In this document: positions 1 to 9,551 of the stretch, one piece after another
Layout: every line of letters begins with the position of its first letter
How positions within the stretch are numbered: position 1 is the first letter of the stretch
DNA from: Phycisphaerales bacterium Planc_01
GTDB lineage: Bacteria > Planctomycetota > Phycisphaerae > Sedimentisphaerales > Anaerobacaceae
NCBI GenBank assembly: GCA_001603075.1
Contig: LVBB01000153.1
Coordinates: 1-53,733 of the forward strand
Length of the DNA: 53,733 bases
Reading direction: 5' to 3'
Made by a program: the position numbers and the translations under genes
Notes under the pieces: generated by a model
Database searches by the model: none
Seen by the model: the letters and a program-made list of their open reading frames with translations, nothing else
What the model was told of the DNA's origin: nothing

Positions 1-94
1 CCTGTTTCATCGGCAAAGAGGCTCTGTTTCTATCACCCCACCACTCTCCATGGGACAGTTGCGCCTCTGCGAACCGCAGAGAGCTTCGTGAGCA

Positions 95-123
95 TTGCCG
101 GGACGCAGACGGTCTGTTAGACT
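95..123 (+). promoter_or_regulatory. Candidate promoter for the ABM/ADH pair
   Basis: TTGCCG at 95-100 (4/6 to the -35 consensus) and TAGACT at 118-123 (4/6 to -10) are separated by exactly 17 bases. The predicted start near 130 would leave a leader of about 30 nt before the ATG at 160. A 7-bp hairpin (CTCTGCG/CGCAGAG, 65-81) sits just upstream. Both boxes are imperfect, so this is a motif-based guess. Confidence 0.35.
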
Positions 124-159
124 GGCCGGCTCGATCAGTTCGCCTGAAAGGAGTGGCCT

Positions 160-480
160 ATGGTGATCGTGCACGTACATGTCCGCGTCAAGCCTGAGTG
201 CGTCGAGGCGTTTCGCGCCGCGAGCCTGGAGAACGCCCGCAACAGTGTCAGGGAGCCGGGGATTGCCCGGTTCGACGTCGTCCAGCAGGCCGACGATCCG
301 ACGCGTTTCGTCCTGGTCGAGGTCTATCGGACGCCGGACGACCCGGCCAGGCACAAGGAAACCACCCACTACGCAAAGTGGCGCGACACCGTCGCCGAGA
401 TGATGGCGGAGCCTCGAACCGGGGTCAGGTACACCAATGTCTTCCCGGACGAACGGGGCTGGGACATGAGTGTTTCCTGA
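160..480 (+). CDS. LsrG-like ABM-fold enzyme (putative quinol monooxygenase / isomerase family)
   Basis: A 106-residue protein of the antibiotic biosynthesis monooxygenase (ABM) fold, a small dimeric alpha/beta-barrel that needs no cofactor. The central [10 protein letters not shown] and the following block ending in [12 protein letters not shown] closely match the HKTTPHY and PR regions I know from LsrG, the phospho-autoinducer-2 isomerase. YgiN-type quinol monooxygenases share the fold, so the reaction is not fixed by sequence. The protein is cytosolic and has no signal peptide. The ATG at 160 has a good Shine-Dalgarno (GAAAGGAG, 5 bases after its end plus spacer). The alcohol dehydrogenase gene starts 12 bases after the stop, so the two are probably one operon acting on a common small carbonyl or alcohol substrate. 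Fold assignment is firm, substrate open. Confidence 0.85.
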   Translation: MVIVHVHVRVKPECVEAFRAASLENARNSVREPGIARFDVVQQADDPTRFVLVEVYRTPDDPARHKETTHYAKWRDTVAEMMAEPRTGVRYTNVFPDERGWDMSVS

Positions 481-492
481 TCGGCCGATGAC

Positions 493-1650
493 ATGAGAAT
501 CGAATTCGCCACCGCCAATCGAATCGTCTTCGGGCCCGGCGTTGCCGCCGAGCTGCCGCAGGTCATCGCGTCGCTGGGCGACAGGCCCTTCGTTCTGACA
601 GGCGGTACGCCCGAGCGTTACGAGCACATCGTCAAACTCCTGACCGAAGCGAACCTCGAACCCATCACCTTTGGCGTCCGAGGCGAGCCAACGACCAAGA
701 CCGCCTCTGCGGCGGCAGCGACCGCCCGAAAGGCCCGGGCCGACGTTGTTGTCGGGATCGGGGGAGGCAGTGCGATCGATGCGGGCAAAGCGGTCGCCGC
801 CATGCTGACCAATGAAGGAAGTATCGAGGACTACCTTGAGGTGGTCGGCCTGGGCAAGACCCTGCGGAATCGCGCGGCCCCGTACATCGCCGTCCCCAGC
901 ACCGCGGGCACCGGCGCCGAGGTCACGCGCAACGCGGTGCTCCTGGTCCGCGAGCACAGGGTCAAGGTCAGCATGCGAAGCCCATTCCTGCTGCCGGAGG
1001 TGGCGCTGGTCGATCCGCTCCTGACACACTCGATGTCGCCGGACGTCACCGCCGCAACGGGACTGGATGCGCTGACCCAACTGATCGAGGCGTTTGTTAC
1101 GAAGAAGGCCAATCCCCTGACCGACGGGATCTGCCGCGAAGGACTGTGCTGCGCCGCGCGCTCCCTCCGTCGCGCGTTCGAGGATGGCGACGACGCAACG
1201 GCGCGCGAAGACATGGCGCTGGCCGCCCTGTTCAGCGGGCTGGCCCTGGCCAACGCCGGCCTGGGGGCGGTGCACGGCTTCGCCGGACCGCTGGGTGGCA
1301 TGATCGAGGCGCCTCACGGTGCGATCTGCGGCAAGCTCCTGCCCCACGTCATGGCAGCGAATGTAAAGGCCCTGCAGGATCGAGCGGCCGGTTCGCCTGT
1401 CCTGGCCCGATTCGACGAAGTCGCTCGGATCGCGACCGGCAACCGTTCCGCCTGCGCGTCGGATGGGGTTGCATGGGTGGAAAACCTCTGCGGCGCCCTC
1501 GCCCTGCCCGGCCTGCGGCGTCATGGCCTGACCGAGGCCGACTTCCCGACCGCCGTCGCCCAGGCGAAGAAGGCCAGCAGCATGAAGGGCAACCCCATCG
1601 AGTTACACGACGACGAGCTGGCCACCATTCTGTCCGCCGCGATGGACTGA
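493..1650 (+). CDS. Iron-containing (group III) alcohol dehydrogenase
   Basis: A 385-residue NAD(P)-dependent dehydrogenase of the Fe-ADH/maleylacetate reductase superfamily. The N-terminal Rossmann-like half carries GIGGGSAIDAGKAVAA (about residues 90-105), the nucleotide pyrophosphate loop, followed by PSTAGTGAEVTRNAVL (about 136-151), the family signature. The C-terminal helical half has the metal-binding block with DALTQLIEAF (about 196) and the histidine-containing HGFAGPLGG and APHGAICG segments (about 260-280). Length is normal for the family. It starts 12 bases after the LsrG-like gene and ends 5 bases before the convergent mutS2 stop, with no room for a terminator between. Substrate cannot be read from sequence. 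A small aldehyde or alcohol linked to the preceding enzyme is likely. Confidence 0.9.
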   Translation: MRIEFATANRIVFGPGVAAELPQVIASLGDRPFVLTGGTPERYEHIVKLLTEANLEPITFGVRGEPTTKTASAAAATARKARADVVVGIGGGSAIDAGKAVAAMLTNEGSIEDYLEVVGLGKTLRNRAAPYIAVPSTAGTGAEVTRNAVLLVREHRVKVSMRSPFLLPEVALVDPLLTHSMSPDVTAATGLDALTQLIEAFVTKKANPLTDGICREGLCCAARSLRRAFEDGDDATAREDMALAALFSGLALANAGLGAVHGFAGPLGGMIEAPHGAICGKLLPHVMAANVKALQDRAAGSPVLARFDEVARIATGNRSACASDGVAWVENLCGALALPGLRRHGLTEADFPTAVAQAKKASSMKGNPIELHDDELATILSAAMD

Positions 1651-1655
1651 CGGCC

Positions 1656-3767
1656 TCAGTATGCCCCCATCTGCTGCTCCGGGCGCCCCACTTCCTCAAA
1701 CGGGACCTCGACCTGCTTGCTCCCGACGAACACGACGAGTGTCTTGCGGTTGCGATGGATGCGATCGACTACCCCCTCGCGCCGGAACGGCAGAACGTAG
1801 ACGCTGTCGCCGCGCCGGAGCGTCTCGATGAACTGGGCCTGCCGAACGGCCAGCGGCGTTTCGGCCGCCAGTTCCAGGATTCGCGCCGTCAGCTCCGAGG
1901 CCTTTCCGCTCCAGGTCTGCGGGGCGTTCTGCATCTCGCCGGCGAAGCGACCCACCAGCTCGCGCACGGCCCGCATCGAACGCTCGATCTCGTGGTCGGC
2001 CTGCTGACGAAGCCGCCGCTCCTGCTCGCGTACCCGGCCGAGCCTCTCACGGACGCGCCGGCGGACCTCCTGCGTCTCGTCGAGCACGCCCTGCGCCTCC
2101 GTCCGTTTGCGCTCGGCGTCCTCCCGAGTCGCCTGGACCTGGTTAATCAGTTCCGAGCTGCCGTCGGATTCCTGCGCAAGCAGCTTCTCTGCCCGTTCGA
2201 GCACCGCTCTGGGCATCCCCAAACGCTGTGCGATGACCAGCGCATTGCTGCTTCCGGGCGTGCCGATCAGCAGGTGGTAGGTCGGGCGCAGCGTTTCCGT
2301 ATCGAACTGCACCGAGGCGTTCTCGGCGCGGGCCGTCGTGTAAGCAAACGTCTTGAGCTGGCCCAGGTGCGAGGTCGCCACCACCTTGCCGCCCCGCTTC
2401 ATCAGACCGTCCAGAATCGACGTGGCCAGAATCGCTCCTTCGATCGGGTCGGTGCCCGCGCCCAGCTCGTCGAGCAGCACCAGCGTTCCATCATTGGTCC
2501 CGGTGAGGATCTTGACGACCTGTCGCATGTGGGCCGAGAAGGTGCTCAGGCTCTGCTGAATGCTCTGCTCGTCGCCGATGTCGGCATAGACCTGCCGGAA
2601 GACCGACAGGCTCGAACCGGCGCGGGCCGGAATGTGCATCCCGCTCTGCGCCATCGCCACCAGCAGACCGATGGTCTTGAGAACCACCGTCTTGCCGCCG
2701 GTATTCGGACCCGTCACCAGCAGCAGATCGAAATCGTCGCCGAGGCGCACGTCGATCGGCACGACCTCGTCCGCCAGCTCCCTGACCTCGACCCCGTTCT
2801 GCCGCGCCGCCCACTGGAGCAGCAGCGGGTGGCGGGCCTGCCGCAGATGCAGCGCCCCGTCGGAGCGAATCTCCGGCGCCGTCATGTCGTACGCGATGCT
2901 GAAGCGCGCCTTGGCATAGGTCAGGTCCACCAGCGCCAGCGTTCGCACGCTGTCGAGGATCGCCTTCTGCTCGTCCAGGACGAGCCGGGTCAAGTGCCAC
3001 AGAATGCGGCCGACCTCCTTCTTCTCCTCGAAGAGCGCGTCCTCCAGTTCGTTGCTCATCTCGACCAACTCGTCCGGCTCGACATACAGCGTCGCACCCG
3101 TATTGGAGCGGTCGAGCACGGTGCCTCGCAGGGCGTGGCGATAGTTGGCCTTGATCGCGACGACGGGCCGGCCGTGCCGCATGAGAAACTTGTCGTTTTC
3201 GAGAGCCCTCCGCAACGCAGCCGAGGCAACGATGTCCGCGAACTTCTCGTGAATCCTCTCGCTGAGCAGCCCAATGGTCCGGCGAATCTCCTTGAGCTTG
3301 TCCGACGCGCTGTCGCGGACGCGCTTGTCGCCGCCGACGCACCGACCCACCTCATCGACCAGGTTCTTGAATTCTCCGAGTTTCTCGCCCATCCCGTACA
3401 GATGGCGACTCTCGGACGGCTCCAGATTGGTCAGGAAGATCCGCAGACGGCCGCTGGCCGCCAGCGTGTCGGCGATTTCCAGCAGTTGCTCGGGCTCGAA
3501 GACGGTCTCCTTCTTGCCGAACTGCTTGAACATCGTCCGAATGTCGCGGAGCCCCGCCATCGGAACGCGCTCGCCCCGATCCAGCACCGCGCGCAGCTCC
3601 GAGGTCTCGGCGATGCGCACCCGGGTCCACCGCGAATCAACCGACGGATACAGCCTCGCCGCCGCATCCCGGCCCAGGTCGCTGGCGGCATAAGAGGCCA
3701 CGAGGATCTTCACGTCCTCGAATTCAAGCACCCTCAATGTATGTTCGTCGATTCTCTTGCCTGCCAT
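1656..3767 (-). CDS. mutS2: MutS2 family ATPase lacking the Smr endonuclease domain
   Basis: A 703-residue MutS2. These proteins act on branched DNA to limit recombination, or on collided ribosomes in Firmicutes. Visible parts are the MutS core/clamp (about 1-330), Walker A TGPNTGGKT (352-360), a Walker B/D-loop LLDELGAGTD (about 431-440), a long charged coiled coil (about 535-600), and a KOW-like end (GDSVYVLPFRREGVVDRI, about 655 on). The usual MutS2 is near 780 residues and ends in an Smr nuclease domain (LDLRG..., H-G-x-G). Here the frame stops right after the KOW-like segment, so the nuclease is missing. The ATG at 3767 is preferred over an upstream ATG at 3797 because conserved sequence begins there and GAGG lies upstream. 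It is convergent with the ADH gene. Confidence 0.95.
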   Translation of the reverse strand: MAGKRIDEHTLRVLEFEDVKILVASYAASDLGRDAAARLYPSVDSRWTRVRIAETSELRAVLDRGERVPMAGLRDIRTMFKQFGKKETVFEPEQLLEIADTLAASGRLRIFLTNLEPSESRHLYGMGEKLGEFKNLVDEVGRCVGGDKRVRDSASDKLKEIRRTIGLLSERIHEKFADIVASAALRRALENDKFLMRHGRPVVAIKANYRHALRGTVLDRSNTGATLYVEPDELVEMSNELEDALFEEKKEVGRILWHLTRLVLDEQKAILDSVRTLALVDLTYAKARFSIAYDMTAPEIRSDGALHLRQARHPLLLQWAARQNGVEVRELADEVVPIDVRLGDDFDLLLVTGPNTGGKTVVLKTIGLLVAMAQSGMHIPARAGSSLSVFRQVYADIGDEQSIQQSLSTFSAHMRQVVKILTGTNDGTLVLLDELGAGTDPIEGAILATSILDGLMKRGGKVVATSHLGQLKTFAYTTARAENASVQFDTETLRPTYHLLIGTPGSSNALVIAQRLGMPRAVLERAEKLLAQESDGSSELINQVQATREDAERKRTEAQGVLDETQEVRRRVRERLGRVREQERRLRQQADHEIERSMRAVRELVGRFAGEMQNAPQTWSGKASELTARILELAAETPLAVRQAQFIETLRRGDSVYVLPFRREGVVDRIHRNRKTLVVFVGSKQVEVPFEEVGRPEQQMGAY

Positions 3768-3850
3768 CGGTCCCGGCCTCGCAGACGCCGGACCCATCCG
3801 GCCCGCGTGCTGCGCATATCATTGCGTTTCACAAACATGCTTCTGCCGCC

Positions 3851-3878
3851 ATTATACGTTGTCTCGCGCCCCAGTACA
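3851..3878 (-). promoter_or_regulatory. Candidate mutS2 promoter
   Basis: On the minus strand a perfect -10 TATAAT occupies 3856-3851. Sixteen bases further upstream is TGTACT (3878-3873), a weak -35. It lies in the 120-bp gap between panE and mutS2 and would give a leader of about 75 nt. The -10 is convincing, the -35 is not. Confidence 0.4.
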
Positions 3879-3887
3879 CCGCCAACG

Positions 3888-4898
3888 TCACAACTTCAGA
3901 CGTGACGCCTCTGGAGCATCCTCCAGAAACTTGATCAAACGATAGACAGCATGATTGTATGGGGTCTCGACGTTCCGTTCGCCGGCCAGGCGGATGACCG
4001 CACCGTTCAGCGCGTCGATCTCGGTGCGCTTTCCGGCCGTGATGTCCTGGAGCATCGACGACTCGTGTGCCGCCGTGTCGGGCACCAGCCGGTCGTAGAA
4101 CACCGCCAGGAACTCCTCCGCCCGCGCCCAATGCGTGGCATATCCGCCGGCGGTCATCGCCTCGAAGACCTCGCACACGATCCGATCCATCAAGTCCCGC
4201 GTCACCGTGTGCTCGGCGAGCACGCCATACGGCACATGGAGAATCGCCCCGAGCGGATTGAGGGCACAGTTATACAGCATCTTGGCCCAGAGGTCCTTCT
4301 CGATCGCATCGGTCGTCTCGCACGGAATGCCGCCTGCGTCGATGGCCCGGCACAGGCGCTCGACCGGCGCGGCATCGACGCCGAAGAGACTTCCGATGTG
4401 AATGCTGTCGGCGTGGACGGTGATCTCGACCTCGTTGGGCCGGGGCCGGCGGAACCCCGTGATCACCCGCGCGTTGAACACGTGCTGGGTGTCGAAATGC
4501 GCGGCAAAGGCCTCCGCGTTGCCCCAGCCGTTCTGAAAGAGCACCAGATGCGCCCGGCCGATGCCGTCACGCCAGGAGGCCAGGTCCTGTGCGGCCGCCG
4601 ACGAGTCGAACGACTTCGTGCAGACCAGGACATAATCGTACGACTCGCCACGGGTCTGGCTCAGCGACGAATGACAGCGGAAGCTGCCTGGGGCGGCATG
4701 CACCCGCCCGAAGATGCCCGTCCGAATCAGGCCATCCTTCTCCAGCGCCGCAACCGTGTGCGGCCGCGCGACCAGATCGACGTCGCTTCCCGAGTGCAGC
4801 AGACAGCTTGCGATGCCGAGACCCACGGCGCCGCCGCCGTAGACGAGCACGCGAAGGCGGCTCTGCGCCGCGTCGTTGGATTGCATCGGGATCGCCAT
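3888..4898 (-). CDS. panE: Ketopantoate reductase family protein (2-dehydropantoate 2-reductase)
   Basis: A 336-residue NADPH-dependent reductase of the ApbA/PanE family, which reduces ketopantoate to pantoate for coenzyme A synthesis. The N-terminal Rossmann motif YGGGAVGLGIAS (about residues 19-30) binds the nucleotide, and VCTKSFD (about 91) is the family KS-type loop. The C-terminal helical domain has KDLWAKMLYNCALNPLGAI (about 203-221), with the catalytic lysine and conserved asparagines, and ends in the GKRTEIDALNGAV helix typical of ApbA_C. Length is slightly above the usual 300. Its start lies 7 bases after the stop of the exonuclease-like gene, so PLD, exonuclease and this gene read as one transcript. 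Paralogues of this family with other substrates are common, so panE is the likely rather than certain identity. Confidence 0.8.
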   Translation of the reverse strand: MAIPMQSNDAAQSRLRVLVYGGGAVGLGIASCLLHSGSDVDLVARPHTVAALEKDGLIRTGIFGRVHAAPGSFRCHSSLSQTRGESYDYVLVCTKSFDSSAAAQDLASWRDGIGRAHLVLFQNGWGNAEAFAAHFDTQHVFNARVITGFRRPRPNEVEITVHADSIHIGSLFGVDAAPVERLCRAIDAGGIPCETTDAIEKDLWAKMLYNCALNPLGAILHVPYGVLAEHTVTRDLMDRIVCEVFEAMTAGGYATHWARAEEFLAVFYDRLVPDTAAHESSMLQDITAGKRTEIDALNGAVIRLAGERNVETPYNHAVYRLIKFLEDAPEASRLKL

Positions 4899-4905
4899 AC
4901 GCCGT

Positions 4906-5463
4906 CTACGCCACCCCCAGCTTGTCCCGCAGGACGTGGAGGTTGACTACGTCCTCCCTGTTATACTCCAGCAGGGTGCGCAGGGCCTGCGTGTTGGCGT
5001 TATTGACGTAGTCCCACCACAGCCGCACCGCCATGAAGCCGTCCACCTCCGTCAGCCGTCGGTCGATGCCCAGCCGGGCCTCCACCACCTTCAGACCCCC
5101 CTTGAGATTCTGTCGCCAGCAGTCGTACATCAGATCGGTGTGCCGAAGGCAGCGTTTCACGTCCAGGCCCAGCCGGCGTTGGATGAACGGCAGATCGAAT
5201 CGGCTGCCGTTGTACGTGTACACCTCGTCGGCCCCCTGCAACAGCGAGAGCACGCCTTCGGCATCGATCCGCTCGCCGACAAGCTGGCCGACCTGAACCT
5301 CGCCGCCCCGCACCCGCGCGACGCCGACGACCGTCAGATCGCAGCGGTCCCAGCTCAGCCCCGTCGTCTCGATGTCGAGATACGCGTAACACTTCAGATG
5401 CGGACGCACGATTTCAGGAGGTCGGCCTGCCCCCGGCCGACAGGATGTCGATGTGTTCGTCAC
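4906..5463 (-). CDS. RNase H-like (DEDD-type) exonuclease domain protein, YprB-like
   Basis: A 185-residue protein with an RNase H-fold 3'-5' exonuclease core of the kind found at the N terminus of YprB. Exo I is YLDIETTGL (about residues 28-36, D and E acids), the Exo II region is VYTYNGSRFDLPFI (about 82-95), and Exo III is EYNREDVVNLHVL (about 165-177, acidic D after RE). It lacks the TPR-like tail of YprB. The start is GTG at 5463, chosen because AAAGGA lies 5-6 bases upstream. This makes the gene overlap the end of the PLD gene by 50 bases. The family is predicted to act on nucleic acid ends. Substrate unknown, cytosolic. Confidence 0.8.
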   Translation of the reverse strand: MTNTSTSCRPGAGRPPEIVRPHLKCYAYLDIETTGLSWDRCDLTVVGVARVRGGEVQVGQLVGERIDAEGVLSLLQGADEVYTYNGSRFDLPFIQRRLGLDVKRCLRHTDLMYDCWRQNLKGGLKVVEARLGIDRRLTEVDGFMAVRLWWDYVNNANTQALRTLLEYNREDVVNLHVLRDKLGVA

Positions 5464-5959
5464 AGAATTCCTTTCTGTCGCATTCGGCGCAGTGGCTGCC
5501 CCGCCAGATCCCGTCGAACTGCTCCATCACCTGGGCGACGATGTCGCCGTCGGTCGTCACGATCCCCGACTCGAAATTCCGCCGTCGCGGGCTCTTGGCG
5601 CCGAGGCCGGCGCCGGTCAGATTGGCGCTGCCCACGTAGGCGAACCGCCCATCGACCACGACGCACTTGAGATGGACCCTCGGACAGAGCATCCGCTCCA
5701 GCCCGCCGATCAGGTTCGGGTAGCGGTCGAAGTCCTTGCGGAATCGCGGCCCCGGCTCCTTGGCGTGGAGAAGGCGAATCTCCACCTTCTTCGCCGCCAG
5801 GTCCGAGAGCACTTCGAGGAACGGTGCCATCCGCCCGCCCTTGTGGACGTACAGGTCCTTCAGATCGGCTGTCGCCAGCCAGAGCTGCCGCCTGGCCCCG
5901 GCAACAGCCGTGCAGATGACCTCTTCATAGATCTGCCTGTCGCTGACGAACCTCAACAT
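5414..5959 (-). CDS. Phospholipase D-like protein with a single HKD motif and a C-terminal cysteine cluster
   Basis: A 181-residue PLD-superfamily protein. One HKD motif is clear: HLKCVVVDGRFAYVGSANLT (about residues 97-116), with H, K and D in register and the downstream GSANLTGAGLG loop. One motif per chain is the arrangement in Nuc-type endonucleases and mitoPLD, which work as dimers. After the PLD core the chain ends in CAECDRKEFCDEH, a CxxCx5C cluster that may bind zinc or iron. The ATG at 5959 begins the conserved sequence. A GTG at 5983 in frame is the alternative. It is first of three same-strand genes and overlaps the exonuclease-like gene. Nuclease rather than lipase activity is inferred from size and partner. 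Confidence 0.8.
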   Translation of the reverse strand: MLRFVSDRQIYEEVICTAVAGARRQLWLATADLKDLYVHKGGRMAPFLEVLSDLAAKKVEIRLLHAKEPGPRFRKDFDRYPNLIGGLERMLCPRVHLKCVVVDGRFAYVGSANLTGAGLGAKSPRRRNFESGIVTTDGDIVAQVMEQFDGIWRGSHCAECDRKEFCDEHIDILSAGGRPTS

Positions 5960-6099
5960 CGCCTCTGAGCCCCCGGCATCCACGCGAATTCCAACACCCC
6001 CAGAGTCTACCCGCTCGCATGGCGGTTGACAACGCCCGGCCCGGAAGGTCTTTGGCTGTCGCCGGCGACGATCACCGGAACACCATCGTCCACCGTTTG

Positions 6100-7053
6100 T
6101 CAGCCGAGATGATCATCGTCGAGAGCGACGACCGGCGGCTTCGATGGACGTGGCAAGACAGACGTCCAGGCGGCAAGCGGGTGGAACTGCCCACAGTCCA
6201 GACAGGGGATGGTCAGATAGGCGGTGCCGCAATGGGGACAGACAGACTGCTCCTGGAACATATCGAAGCGATTTCGGCAGTTGCCGCAAGTCCAGACGGC
6301 GCCCGCCGGCGGTGACGTCCGGCACGCCGGGCAGGAGAACTCGGCATGGCGCGGCACCCTGGCCACACGAACCAGATGCAGCGCATGCCGCAGTCCGCTC
6401 CAGCAGTTCAGAAGAATGAACACTGCGAGAATGCCGAGCCAGAGCGATTGCGTCCAGAGGGCCAACAGGAAGAGTCCCGCGACGCCGATCAGGCCGATCA
6501 CCGTCGCGACGATCAGGCTCCACGCTCGACCGACCACAAACCACAGCAAGGAGCGCAGGATCTGGCCGCCGTCGAGGGGATAGATGGGCAGAAGGTTGAA
6601 GGCCAGCAGGCCGACGTTGATGAACAGGATCGCCTGCACCAGCCGCAATGCATTCGGCGCACGTTCCGCCAGACCGCCGGCTCCCATCGCCGTCGCCAGC
6701 AAAAAGAACACCGGAATGAGGACCACGTTCACGAGCGGTCCGGCGGCGATGCTCCAGAGCGTGGCGCCGGGGCGCTGCGGCGGGTCCACGTATGCAACAC
6801 CTCCCAAGGGCCACAGGACGATGCGGTCGGCACGACCCCCGACCTGCCGGCAGGCCAGCGAATGGCCGAACTCGTGCAGCAGGACGACCGCGAACAACGC
6901 CAGGTATTCCAGCACGTTCCATGTCATGGACGGATAGCGTCCGGCCCGCATGCTGATCCCGTAGTATGCCACGAGGAACCACGACCAGTGCAGGTACAGC
7001 TCGATGCCTGCCAAACGAAACAACCGAATCGATCCCTGGTTCGTTGGTGTCAT
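6100..7053 (-). CDS. Site-2-protease-type M50 membrane metalloprotease with C-terminal zinc ribbons
   Basis: A 317-residue multi-pass membrane protein. It has the zinc-binding HEFGH (about residues 61-65) and the third-ligand motif YPLDGGQ (about 158-164) of intramembrane site-2 proteases, within roughly six hydrophobic segments spanning 20-215. From about residue 235 it leaves the membrane and carries three cysteine pairs (CPAC, CGNC, CPHCG...CLDCG), a double zinc-ribbon not part of the protease fold. Such tails usually bind protein partners or nucleic acid. The start lies 30 bases after the ABC ATPase stop, on the same strand, where a transporter permease gene would be expected. Whether it is co-transcribed with the sugar transporter genes for a reason is unknown. 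Confidence 0.9.
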   Translation of the reverse strand: MTPTNQGSIRLFRLAGIELYLHWSWFLVAYYGISMRAGRYPSMTWNVLEYLALFAVVLLHEFGHSLACRQVGGRADRIVLWPLGGVAYVDPPQRPGATLWSIAAGPLVNVVLIPVFFLLATAMGAGGLAERAPNALRLVQAILFINVGLLAFNLLPIYPLDGGQILRSLLWFVVGRAWSLIVATVIGLIGVAGLFLLALWTQSLWLGILAVFILLNCWSGLRHALHLVRVARVPRHAEFSCPACRTSPPAGAVWTCGNCRNRFDMFQEQSVCPHCGTAYLTIPCLDCGQFHPLAAWTSVLPRPSKPPVVALDDDHLG

Positions 7054-7083
7054 GCCTCTGTTCCCATACCGTGAGGTTGTGTC

Positions 7084-8594
<1,511 letters not shown>

Positions 8595-8595
<1 letters not shown>

Positions 8596-9542
8596 CAGAG
8601 CGTTTCCGCCGTCACCAGATCGACGGGGGTCTCTTTGTCGGCGGGCGTCGCCTTGCCTGCGAGAATGTCCAGAGCGTACTGAATCCCATACAGTGCCAGC
8701 TTGTCGGCGTGCTGGTCCACGGTGCAGAGGATCCTGCCCTCCTTGAGCAGACGCTGGACGGCGGCGATATTGTCGAAGCCGACGACATAGATGGCATCGG
8801 ACTTGCCCGCGTCCCGCAGCGCCGCCACCGCCCCCAGCGCCATGCTGTCGTTGGCGCACAGCAGGGCCTTGAGGTCCGGGTGTTCGTTGATCAGGGCCGA
8901 GGCGATCGGCTGGGCCTTGTCCGTCTCCCAGTATCCGGTCTGCGAAGCCACGATGTTCATGCTGCTGCCGATCATCGCGTCCTCGAACCCCGCCTTGCGC
9001 TGGATCCCGTTGAAGGCGTTGGGGGCCCCTTCGATGATGGCCACCTTGTCGCCCGGATTCAGGCGCGTTGCCAGATACACGCCGGCCAGCTTGGCCCCCT
9101 TGCGATTGTCCGGCCCGACGAATGGGATCTTGATGTTCTTATCCCGGAGCACGTCCTCGTCGAACTTGTTGTCGATATTGACGACAACGATCCCGGCGTC
9201 CATCGCCTTCCTGCAGACCGCCACGAGGGCCTTCGAGTCGGCCGGCGCGATGACGATCGCGTCGACGCCCTGGGCCATCATCAGCTCGACGTACGCGATC
9301 TGCTGGGTGACGTCCGTCTCGTCCTTGATCCCTCGCACTTCAAGGTTGTACTGGTCCTTGTGCTCGGCGTGGTGCGCCCGAGCCCCTTCCTCCATCGTCT
9401 TGAAGAACTCATTGGCCAGCGACTTCATCACAAGAGCAACCGTAGGCCGGTCATCCTTCTTGCGACACCCGCCGCAGGCCACAGCCAGGATCATCATGGC
9501 AACGGCAAGCACCTTCACAATCCATCGGTTCGAATGACTCAT
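8595..9542 (-). CDS. Sugar ABC transporter substrate-binding lipoprotein (RbsB/periplasmic-binding family)
   Basis: A 315-residue solute-binding protein. The N terminus is a lipoprotein signal (hydrophobic VLAVAMMILAVAC, lipobox LAVAC with cysteine near residue 23). The mature chain shows the type I binding-protein pattern: VALVMKSLANEFFKTMEEGA, then a DAIVIAPAD segment, the hinge-region FVGPDNRKGAKLAG, and NDSMALGAVAALRDAG with VVGFDN, all matching the RbsB/LacI-like fold. It would be anchored outside the inner membrane and pass sugar to the transporter. SD AGGAG precedes the ATG at 9542, which lies 9 bases after the ribokinase stop. Ribose is suggested only by ribokinase next door. Related binding proteins take other sugars or autoinducer-2. 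Confidence 0.92.
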
Positions 9543-9551
9543 GGCGTTCTC

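Noticed and set aside
160-480. Antibiotic biosynthesis role
   Set aside because: ABM is only a fold name. There is no biosynthetic cluster around it.
1146-3905. A 919-codon open frame on the plus strand across the mutS2 region
   Set aside because: It is antisense to mutS2 and its protein is arginine/proline-rich without motifs. High-GC DNA keeps such shadow frames open.
4906-5959. Anti-phage defence module of PLD plus exonuclease
   Set aside because: No sensor, toxin or recombinase partner and no defence neighbours. A housekeeping role is at least as likely.
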